Source of the DNA: Vicinamibacteria bacterium
GTDB taxonomy: Bacteria > Acidobacteriota > Vicinamibacteria > Fen-336 > JAGNNV01
Direction of reading: 5' to 3'
Length of the DNA stretch: 6,015 nucleotides
Assembly (NCBI GenBank): GCA_016650185.1
Contig: JAENWE010000425.1
Location: 1 to 6,015 of the forward strand
Each line of letters starts with the position of its first letter. Within the stretch, counting starts at the first letter, position 1. The notes beneath the pieces are model-generated. The model was not told the origin of the DNA, made no database searches, and was given only the letters and a program-made list of their open reading frames with translations. This document shows, piece after piece, positions 1-6,015 of the stretch. The position numbers and the translations under genes were made by a program.

Positions 1-470
1 ACGTAGCTTCTAAGGAGCCGCGCGGGCGACACCCTCACAAGGGCTGGCCCGGGGAGGCCGATCGCTTCCGCCTCGCTCAGGTCGCCCGTCCACGCGAACC
101 CTGCTTCCCGGAACGAAGCCTGAATCGCTTCCGGCGGCGTCTCGCGAGCGAGCAGCTTGAAGAATGTGTTGCACGATTCACGAATGGCCCCCCGCAGATC
201 GAGCATGCCGTGTCCCGACGGACGCCAGCATCCTGAAGTGCTTGGGCAGGTGAATCTGGGGGTGACCGCGCTCGGATGGGTCCTCGCCCAAGCGCGCACG
301 AGGAACGGCTTCTGGAGCGAACCCACCGGGAGAGGCTTGTCCTCGGTGTGTCCGAGGGTTTGGACCCTCCCCTGGCTCAGAAACCATGCCGCAAAGTCGT
401 CCGCAGGGGCAGAGCCGGTGAAGACCGCGCCGAGAAGACAGGCAGAAACGATCATCGACCGTCTCCGCAT
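1..470 (-). CDS. Secreted penicillin-binding-protein-type transpeptidase domain protein (3' end outside window)
   Basis: The frame is open from the ATG at 470 to the window edge, giving 156 codons; the stop is not seen. Residues 1-23 form a signal peptide (MRRR, hydrophobic 6-18, probable cleavage at A21-P22-A23). The mature chain goes almost directly into a serine transpeptidase domain. A short strand (34-39) precedes G50-S51-L-Q-K54-P-F, matching the SxxK acylation motif with S51 as predicted nucleophile. Next come F73-T-C75 ... C81-W ... G86-H-G88, A95-I96 and S99-C100-N101-T-F-F, matching the SxN motif as often seen in class B PBPs. The segment V147-S-P-A-R-L-L-R-S-Y156 resembles the VTPLQLANAY-like segment that usually lies before the KTG box. 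The KTG would therefore be just beyond position 1. The family cross-links or trims peptidoglycan on the outer face of the membrane. Unusually, the N-terminal pedestal/dimerisation region of class B PBPs is absent and no membrane anchor is seen. It could instead be a carboxypeptidase, a penicillin sensor or an inactive relative. Confidence 0.85.
   Translation of the reverse strand, partial: MRRRSMIVSACLLGAVFTGSAPADDFAAWFLSQGRVQTLGHTEDKPLPVGSLQKPFLVRAWARTHPSAVTPRFTCPSTSGCWRPSGHGMLDLRGAIRESCNTFFKLLARETPPEAIQASFREAGFAWTGDLSEAEAIGLPGPALVRVSPARLLRSY
453..466 (-). promoter_or_regulatory. Alternative internal start with stronger ribosome binding site in the transpeptidase gene
   Basis: Inside the first codons of the transpeptidase gene, GGAGA (466-462) precedes a second in-frame ATG (455-453) by 6 bases. 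That is better spaced than the site for the first ATG at 470. Starting here would remove the MRRRS segment, leaving a signal peptide beginning MIVSACLLG with no positive n-region. The first ATG is preferred because the three arginines make a normal signal peptide. The second start remains possible. Confidence 0.35.
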
Positions 471-486
471 GGGGGGCTGTCTCTTT
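471..486 (-). promoter_or_regulatory. 14-base spacer (471-484) and weak ribosome binding site before the transpeptidase gene
   Basis: On the minus strand the TAA of the upstream gene is followed directly by GAGACAG and six C, then the ATG at 470. The AAAGAG overlapping the stop codon (486-481) is the only Shine-Dalgarno-like element and sits 10 bases from the ATG, so it is weak. There is no room for a promoter or terminator, which supports co-transcription of the genes on either side. Confidence 0.5.
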
Positions 487-2116
487 ACTTTGCCGCGGGC
501 GACGCCGCTCGGGGCGTCACCCCGAAGACCACCCGTTCCTGAAAACCGGCGGGAGTCACGCGTCGGTCGACCTCGATGGTGCGCACCGCGGGCATCCAGC
601 CGACGAGTCCAAGCACGCGATCCGAGAACGGACGCACGCGATCAGGCGACGCCGGACCTTCGATACCCGCCCAGCGCTTGCCTTCCTCTCGCGCGGCGTT
701 GAGATCGATCTTCGAAAAGCGAAGGGTGTCCTTGCTCCACGAGATGGCCGGCGCGGCCCGGAGATCGTCGGCGCTGGGTGCGATCCAGATGAAATCGCCT
801 GAGCGCTTCAAGGCCAGCACGGGCAGGCTCGGACCCATGAGGTACTGCCGGGCCTCGCCGGTCGATGTCGGGGACGACGACGCAAGCCGCGCGCCTCGCC
901 GGGTGAGAGTGGCGTCGAGCAGTGAAGCGAGGTCCGAGTCTTTGCCTTTGGGCCACGGTATCGCCAGCAGCCGAGCCCGCGACTTCGTGACCGCATAACC
1001 GAAACCCTCGATGGGCTGAGCGGAGAGAAGCGCCTTCCAAGCCTCGATCTCGGCGCCTTCGCTCGCCGCGCCGCCGCCCACCGGCAGAGCCACCTCGATG
1101 CTCGTGGCATAGCGGTCTTCCGCACTCGCCGCCTTCGACCCAGGCAGCGGGACGATCGCCAGTTGCGGGCGCAGGCTCGGCTCAGGGATAGGTTCCAACA
1201 CGCCTCGCCGAAGCTCGGCCAGAAGCTGCGACGAATCGCCGATCCAGCCGCTCGCCACGGCATCTTTGGCCTCGAAGGTCGCTCCCCGATGTCCCGCGGC
1301 GGCGAGCGCGCCTTCGCGAACCTCCACCAGCCGGCCGCCTTCCATGCGGAGGGCGGCGCTGATCTTCCCCCGCGACTCCGAAGCGGTGGGGAGGGAGTCG
1401 AAGAGGAACTCGCGTTTGAAATACAGATCCTGCTGGAGCGCTTCCGTGTCGAGCTCGAGACTGGCCAGGCCATCGAGCCTCGGGGTAAAGCGCGCTCCCG
1501 CCTCGACCGCAGCGAGCGCGAGCTTCATGGCGCGCTCGGACGTCGCGACCATCAGCCGGCCGGAATCGCGCGACCAGACGAGGCCCATGCGCGTCTCTCC
1601 GTCAGCGCCTTCGTCGGCGGCCCCGGTACGGACGAGGTGATAAGTCCGGCCGTGGTCGATTCGCGAGACGCCCTCTTCGAAGATATCCGGCAATTCGGCC
1701 AGAGGCGTCTCCAGAACGAGGACCATTTCAAGATGGCCTACGTTGAGGATCGCGAGGGCCAAAGAGGTGGTCTGAAGGTCCACGAGGGTCTGAAAGGACA
1801 GTGCGGTCTCGCCGTGGAAGCGCGACCACTGGTCCTGCAGCTTGGCTCCCACCTGGCTCTGGCCGAAGCCAAGCGCGACACCGTCCCCTTCGGGGAGCGT
1901 GCCGTACAGTGCTTTCTTGAATCCGCCGCCGAGAGCTGCGTCAAAGGCGGGGACATCGGGGATGGCCAGCCGAACCAGGGCCTGGGGCAGCGGCAGACCG
2001 CTTGAAGCGGAGGCCGAAGCGGGCGCAGGCGGCGCGGTTTGGGACCAGGCCGACGCGGCCAGGCACAAAACGCCAAGGCTCAACAGAAAACGTGAGCGGC
2101 GATTCAACAGGGTCAT
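485..2116 (-). CDS. Exported protein with DUF3352-like pattern and internal duplication, function unknown
   Basis: This is a complete 543-residue gene starting with ATG and ending with TAA. The N-terminus is a Sec signal peptide: N5-R6-R7-S8-R9, a hydrophobic core at 10-23, and probable cleavage after A23 or S25. An Ala/Pro/Ser linker (27-39) follows, then the mature domain. The alternation of beta-strand segments with a helix of the type 'GRLMVATSERAMKLAL' (186-201) resembles the uncharacterised DUF3352-type periplasmic proteins; this is judged by pattern, not by a search. Residues 102-275 and 356-535 appear to be two copies of the same fold, joined by a linker at 276-355. The mature part has no cysteine, and no catalytic motif or membrane anchor is visible apart from the signal peptide. 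The start is supported by the ATGA overlap with the upstream gene, a GAGGGG ribosome binding site 5 bases before the ATG, and the signal peptide beginning directly there. It is likely co-expressed with both neighbours. Alternative: any secreted beta-rich repeat protein. Confidence 0.95.
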   Translation of the reverse strand: MTLLNRRSRFLLSLGVLCLAASAWSQTAPPAPASASASSGLPLPQALVRLAIPDVPAFDAALGGGFKKALYGTLPEGDGVALGFGQSQVGAKLQDQWSRFHGETALSFQTLVDLQTTSLALAILNVGHLEMVLVLETPLAELPDIFEEGVSRIDHGRTYHLVRTGAADEGADGETRMGLVWSRDSGRLMVATSERAMKLALAAVEAGARFTPRLDGLASLELDTEALQQDLYFKREFLFDSLPTASESRGKISAALRMEGGRLVEVREGALAAAGHRGATFEAKDAVASGWIGDSSQLLAELRRGVLEPIPEPSLRPQLAIVPLPGSKAASAEDRYATSIEVALPVGGGAASEGAEIEAWKALLSAQPIEGFGYAVTKSRARLLAIPWPKGKDSDLASLLDATLTRRGARLASSSPTSTGEARQYLMGPSLPVLALKRSGDFIWIAPSADDLRAAPAISWSKDTLRFSKIDLNAAREEGKRWAGIEGPASPDRVRPFSDRVLGLVGWMPAVRTIEVDRRVTPAGFQERVVFGVTPRAASPAAK

Positions 2117-2127
2117 CGTGGCCCCTC
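2113..2127 (-). promoter_or_regulatory. ATGA stop-start overlap with ribosome binding site for the exported DUF3352-like gene
   Basis: The TGA of the upstream giant gene (2115-2113) and the ATG of the next gene (2116-2114) share bases as ATGA. A purine-rich GAGGGG lies at 2127-2122, inside the upstream coding sequence, 5 bases before the ATG. This arrangement is typical of translational coupling by re-initiation and fixes the start of the downstream gene. No promoter-like sequence is seen between the two genes. Confidence 0.7.
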
Positions 2128-5100
2128 AGGTCTGGTCGGCTGGGGATCTTGCGCCCGCCTTGAAAGATCGGACTGAACAATCTGCGAGACGAGGCCGAAG
2201 GTCAGGTCGCGCGGCCGATAGAGAAGCGGACGACCGGCCACCACGCGATGCGAAATCACGGGAGGGTCTACTATGGCCTTCGCCAGTTCCCCGCGCAGAT
2301 CCCGAGCCCCCTCCCAATGCCGATCGGCGAGCAGGTCGAGCGCGCCGCCCAGGGTCTGGCTGTCGCTGCCCGCGGCCGCGAGTCGCGCCAGATCGGCGAG
2401 GACCGCATTGACATCGGAGCCCTTGAACCGGCGGCGGCTGAGCTCTTGGGCCAGCCATTCCGGAGCGAGGGCTCCGCCTATGGTCCGCGCGGCGCGGGGC
2501 TCGGTGAGAAGCGAGCGGGCGGCACGCAGACGCAAGAGCGTCTCGTCCGCATAGACGTTGATGAAGTCCACGTCCTGCACATCGCGGAGGGCGCGGATGG
2601 CGAGGAAGGTGACCTGTGGAGCCAAGGCGGTGGGCCGCCGCAAGGCCGCCCGCGCCGAGAGGATATCGAGCGAGTGGTCTTTAAGCCGCGTCTCGAGGCG
2701 TTCGGCGAGGCTCTCCGGATCGTCGCGCCAGAAGCGAAGAGCCGCCTTCCACACCTCGGGACCGCCGCCGGTGGGGTCGATGTTGCGGCGCCAGATGTCG
2801 AAGGCCTGGATCTCCTCGGCCCTTTGGAACAACGCCTTCGACCTTGCCTCGACCAGGTAAAGCGCCGCCTCGCGATTCATCCCGACATCGTGGAGCCAGC
2901 CCGCATGCTTCTGCACCGCAAGGAACGACGGCCAGAAAGGTTGCGCCTCCTGGATCCAGGGTGCGGCTAATTCCTTGGCCTGATTCACGAGCAGCGTGAC
3001 GATCTCGCTCTGGCGATAGGCCGGAATGTCGCCACGCCGGTAGGCGCGGCGGAGCTTTTCCGCAATTCCCGCTCGCTCGCTCGCACTGCCGACTTCAAAC
3101 CGGAAACCCCAGAAGTCGAGACCACCCGGGTCGTTTTCGATCTGGTCCTCGAGCCAGGTCACCACATCGTTCTGAATGAGTCCGGACCTCTTTGCCGCCA
3201 CGAAGGGCGCGCGAAGGGCGCGCACCGCGAGGACGTTCGGATTCGGGGGGGGCGTCCACTCATCATTGCCTTCGCCGTAGCCCACGGTGGCCTCGTCTCC
3301 CGAAAAGCCTTCTTCCTCTGCATGTTCCAGTTCGGGGGCTATCACTCCAAGGTTCAGGGGCGTCGGATCTCCGGTTGCGGCCAGAGCGGTTCGGAACAAC
3401 GAGGTGGCCAGGTCATCCTCGCCGCGCGCGAGACGAATGCGAATCGACAGAAGAAGGCGGGCGCGCGAATCACCCACCCTCTCCGGGAATGCGTCGACCA
3501 GCGACGTGTTGGGAAGGGCGCCGATGGCTTCGATCACCCGAGCCCTGTCGTTTCCGGGCACGGTGGCGGCCCACGCCGAAGCCACCGGCCAGAAATCGCC
3601 CAGGCGGTGCAGGCCGGCCACGGGCAACGGGGCCGCCTCATTGGCCCACAGTTCGTTCAGCCACACTCGAAGTTCGGGGGCCTTCAAAGCGCCGGCTTTC
3701 TCACTCCACCTTGAGGCGAGGGCGGCCCGGAAGCCGACCCTGTCGTCGGTGGTGAATCGGCGCCCCGCCTCGACGCCCTGGCTGTCATAGATCGCGGCGA
3801 GGAGTTCGGGAAGGACGGGCTTCTCAGGATCGAACATGGAAAGCGGCGATGGCAGACCCAGATCCTCGGCCATCATTGCGAACGTGCGCAGGCCGTCTTC
3901 GCTCATCGTCCTCTGATCGATAGTCAGCCGTCGTTGGAGCGCCGCGGTGGCCTCGGCGGTGCGCCCGGCATCGACCAGCAGCTTCAGCCGGAACCGAAGA
4001 AGCTCGGGGTCGCTGGTTCGGAGGCCGAACCGGTCGATCTGAGCCAGCGCCGCGGCGGGGCCCTGCAAGGCGAGAGCGAGACGCGCGGTCAGAAGCCCTC
4101 GCTCGGCCCCGGCGCCCGCTTCGGGCCATTCAGCTGGAACTTCGATGGCCGAGGGATCGTTTGCGCGATAGCGGGCGTAGGTCTGAAGCGCATACCAGGC
4201 GAGACCGGGGCGCTCGCCCCAAAGAGCGCCCGGGAAACGAAGCGCGTCGATGCCCCGGCCGGCAAGGCGATCGTCCCCGGTTTCGATCACCTCGCCCATG
4301 ACGTTGGTGCGCGGCTTGAACATCGGCCAGGTGAACTTCTGATCGTCGCCGAGAATGTCGCCGAGCACGCTTGGACCCAGCAGGCGCTGGGCCAACGGGC
4401 TCAGGCCCCCGGCTCCCGGTGTCGAGGTATCGCCGAGGAACTGGCCGAGCGAGACCGAGGTCTCATTGAGGGTCGCGCGGCGGACGGAAAGAACCGGATC
4501 CTCCAAGACCGGCGGCGCGGTGACCACGACAGGCGATGCCGGAACGAACGGCCGCTCACGGAACGAAAGCCAGGTGGCCCGGGAAAGGGGACGCAATTCG
4601 GCCAACAGCGGCGTGGTTTCCCAGCCGCGCGCGGCCACGACTGAGAACCGTGTCCAGAGCCGGCGGTCTTCGAACACATCGGAAAGCTCCTGCACGAGGT
4701 CGGGTTTGGACCTCAGACCGCGAGCGAACGTCTCCATGGCCGGCGACGGGTCGAGCCAGGCGGTCCAGGGCTCGCGCTTGCCTTCCTGGTTAATCACGGC
4801 CGTGCCCCGCACCCGCCCGATCAGCGATGCGAAACGCGGGCGCAGGAACGCAGCCAGCTCGTTGGCGCGATCGAAGCGAACCAGATGCGCGGTCCAAAGG
4901 GCGTCTAAGTCGGGCGCCCGCAAACGAAGCTCGGTCTCCCCCCCACCGCTCTTCGGCGCGGTGGCCACCACCAGATCCGACACGTCGTCGAGGAAATCGG
5001 CAGGCATCAAGGCCGTCCAGGGACCGGTGAGCTGTCGGGCGAAACGCTGAGCCACCCGGAAGCGAAGCGCCGGCTCGAGCCGCGCGTTCTGAATGAACGT

Positions 5101-6015
5101 CCACCACTGGTTGAGGAACACGTCGTCCACCCGGGCCGAGGGGAAGAGCTTCTCCATGAGCCAGAGCAGAACCTGCTCGCGATTTTCGAGACGTCCGTAC
5201 TGGCCGAGGACATTGGCCGCAACCGAGACCCTCTCTTCGTCGTCTGCTCCCGCCACCAGGAGCGGCATGAAGGCGTGGTTGAGCACGGCAAGCTGGAACT
5301 GTTCCTCGACCGACAGTCCCGTCGCGGCCTCGATGTCGGTGGGTTTGCCCATGGGGGAGAGAAGGCGCCAGGCGAGCTGAGGCTCTCCGTTCCTCCACAG
5401 ACGACGGGCCGCATCCGCCCGACGGCTCTCCATTTCCAGAGGCTCAGGATCTGTCTCTTCGAACGCGGCGAGCGCCGCCTGTTCGACGGCGAGGGCCTTC
5501 GTCACATCATGGCCGCGAATGTAGAGCGCGCTGCGTTTTCCCGCCACCGTTGGATCCGCCGGGCGCTGGACGTTCCAGCCATCAAGAAAGTCCGCGGCCT
5601 CGACGAAGCGCTGGTCGCGCTCCATGAGTTCGACGGCTTCATCCCAAAGTTGCTGTCGCTCGGGGCGAACCGAGGCGGCGATGCGGGCCATTTCGATCCC
5701 GCCGGCCAGGTTGTCGGTTGCCACCCTCAGCTCGCGAGTCGCCACCGCCCAGCGCACATCGCGGGGTGAGCGCTCCTGCTGCTTCTCGAAAAACGACACC
5801 AGAACTTCGGGCTTTCCGCTCCTGCGCGCGGCCCATGCGGCCTCCTTGAGCCAATCGCGCTGGGTATTGCGATTGAGGGCTTCGATCCAAACCGACACCG
5901 AGGTGGGATACGCCTTCTCGATCGCGGCGGCCCGGGCCACTTCGGCGAACACCGTCGCGCGCAGTTCCGGTTTGAACTTCGGCGCTTCTGCGTTCGCCAG
6001 GGCCACGGCCGCGAA
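2113..6015 (-). CDS. Very large TPR-like helical-repeat protein, function unknown (5' end outside window)
   Basis: I do not recognise this gene as a named family. The frame is open to the window edge: three codons (F-A-A) precede the GTG at 6006, so that GTG is only the first in-frame start codon visible and the protein is probably longer. Counting from it, 1297 residues are seen. Residues 15-210 and about 635-700 are amphipathic helix pairs with TPR-like spacing and Ala/Leu/Tyr/Trp packing positions (for example the helices around 640-690). Residues 930-1170 are again helical and Trp-rich. Proline/glycine-rich segments at 483-545 and an acidic linker at 890-925 divide it into roughly three blocks. 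It contains no cysteine and 38 tryptophans (about 3 percent), which fits an extracytoplasmic scaffold but does not prove it. No catalytic motif or internal membrane segment is evident. The C-terminus (1284-1297) is Pro/Arg-rich and probably disordered. Its TGA stop overlaps the start of the next gene, implying coupled translation. Certain as a gene; the TPR-like assignment is moderate and the function unknown. Confidence 0.9.
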   Translation of the reverse strand, partial: FAAVALANAEAPKFKPELRATVFAEVARAAAIEKAYPTSVSVWIEALNRNTQRDWLKEAAWAARRSGKPEVLVSFFEKQQERSPRDVRWAVATRELRVATDNLAGGIEMARIAASVRPERQQLWDEAVELMERDQRFVEAADFLDGWNVQRPADPTVAGKRSALYIRGHDVTKALAVEQAALAAFEETDPEPLEMESRRADAARRLWRNGEPQLAWRLLSPMGKPTDIEAATGLSVEEQFQLAVLNHAFMPLLVAGADDEERVSVAANVLGQYGRLENREQVLLWLMEKLFPSARVDDVFLNQWWTFIQNARLEPALRFRVAQRFARQLTGPWTALMPADFLDDVSDLVVATAPKSGGGETELRLRAPDLDALWTAHLVRFDRANELAAFLRPRFASLIGRVRGTAVINQEGKREPWTAWLDPSPAMETFARGLRSKPDLVQELSDVFEDRRLWTRFSVVAARGWETTPLLAELRPLSRATWLSFRERPFVPASPVVVTAPPVLEDPVLSVRRATLNETSVSLGQFLGDTSTPGAGGLSPLAQRLLGPSVLGDILGDDQKFTWPMFKPRTNVMGEVIETGDDRLAGRGIDALRFPGALWGERPGLAWYALQTYARYRANDPSAIEVPAEWPEAGAGAERGLLTARLALALQGPAAALAQIDRFGLRTSDPELLRFRLKLLVDAGRTAEATAALQRRLTIDQRTMSEDGLRTFAMMAEDLGLPSPLSMFDPEKPVLPELLAAIYDSQGVEAGRRFTTDDRVGFRAALASRWSEKAGALKAPELRVWLNELWANEAAPLPVAGLHRLGDFWPVASAWAATVPGNDRARVIEAIGALPNTSLVDAFPERVGDSRARLLLSIRIRLARGEDDLATSLFRTALAATGDPTPLNLGVIAPELEHAEEEGFSGDEATVGYGEGNDEWTPPPNPNVLAVRALRAPFVAAKRSGLIQNDVVTWLEDQIENDPGGLDFWGFRFEVGSASERAGIAEKLRRAYRRGDIPAYRQSEIVTLLVNQAKELAAPWIQEAQPFWPSFLAVQKHAGWLHDVGMNREAALYLVEARSKALFQRAEEIQAFDIWRRNIDPTGGGPEVWKAALRFWRDDPESLAERLETRLKDHSLDILSARAALRRPTALAPQVTFLAIRALRDVQDVDFINVYADETLLRLRAARSLLTEPRAARTIGGALAPEWLAQELSRRRFKGSDVNAVLADLARLAAAGSDSQTLGGALDLLADRHWEGARDLRGELAKAIVDPPVISHRVVAGRPLLYRPRDLTFGLVSQIVQSDLSRRAQDPQPTRPEGPR
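3245..3252. repeat. Homopolymer run of eight G (C on the coding strand)
   Basis: Eight consecutive G on the plus strand encode three prolines (visible residues 919-921) at the end of the acidic linker in the giant helical-repeat gene. The frame is intact on both sides, so the tract length shown here is in frame. A one-base slip would remove roughly the last 375 residues. A shorter run of seven C lies at 4938-4944 in the same gene, encoding part of a Gly-Gly-Gly segment. Confidence 0.8.

Noticed and set aside
178..387. A 69-codon minus-strand frame inside the transpeptidase gene
   Set aside because: It is a shifted frame of the same DNA. The frame starting at 470 carries the signal peptide and the SxxK and SxN motifs, so this one is a shadow and not evidence of a frameshift.
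438..449. Possible lipobox V-S-A-C at residues 8-11 of the transpeptidase
   Set aside because: Only about four hydrophobic residues precede the cysteine, and the hydrophobic core continues after it. Ordinary signal peptidase cleavage near A23 fits better.
157..702. A 181-codon plus-strand open frame across the 14-base spacer
   Set aside because: It runs antisense to both the transpeptidase motifs and the end of the DUF3352-like gene, and its translation is Arg/Pro-rich without domain features.
1163..2005. A 280-codon plus-strand open frame antisense to the DUF3352-like gene
   Set aside because: It lies wholly opposite a well-supported gene with signal peptide and ribosome binding site. Its translation is rich in Arg/Gly/Ala with no domain pattern, as expected for antisense frames in high-GC DNA.
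3192..5050. Several overlapping plus-strand open frames opposite the giant gene (3192-3755, 3934-4644, 4355-5050)
   Set aside because: They overlap one another in different frames, show low-complexity Arg/Pro/Ser-rich translations and have no coherent start signals. The minus-strand frame is continuous through all of them.
6004..6006. GTG at 6006 as the true start of the giant gene
   Set aside because: The frame stays open to the window edge, no signal peptide or ribosome binding site can be seen there, and the following residues read like an ongoing helical region.
1..6015. RNA genes, insertion sequences, CRISPR arrays, attachment sites and terminators
   Set aside because: Coding sequence fills almost the whole window. 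I saw no tRNA- or rRNA-like segments, terminal inverted repeats, regular direct repeats or GC hairpin plus T-run.

Overview
This is a high-GC window of about 6 kb, read entirely on the minus strand. It carries three consecutive protein-coding genes that look like one transcription unit. There are no RNA genes, mobile elements, CRISPR arrays or recognisable promoters or terminators. Two of the three genes begin with clear Sec-type signal peptides, so the products are probably exported. The strong G/C third-position bias, long antisense shadow frames and unfamiliar large proteins suggest a high-GC, probably Gram-negative environmental lineage. Acidobacteriota or a related phylum would fit, but nothing here fixes the taxonomy.

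In transcription order (right to left), gene 1 (6015 to 2113) is a very large, mostly helical protein open at the window edge, so its true N-terminus lies outside. It looks like a divergent TPR/helical-repeat scaffold, with no cysteine in 1297 visible residues and 38 tryptophans. Gene 2 (2116 to 485) overlaps the stop of gene 1 by ATGA. It encodes a 543-residue exported protein with a DUF3352-like pattern and what appears to be an internal tandem duplication. Gene 3 (470 to beyond position 1) starts 14 bases after gene 2. It encodes a signal peptide followed almost at once by a penicillin-binding-protein-type transpeptidase domain, with SLQK and SCN active-site motifs visible. The remainder, including the expected KTG box, is off the left edge.

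The tight packing (4-base overlap, then a 14-base gap) points to co-expression. A reasonable inference is an envelope module: a giant helical scaffold, an exported repeat protein and a compact peptidoglycan transpeptidase-like protein acting together outside the cytoplasm. Only the transpeptidase assignment rests on recognisable catalytic motifs. The roles of the other two genes, and the idea of a joint system, are inference.

There is no stretch over 300 bases without a gene; coding sequence covers all but the 14-base spacer.
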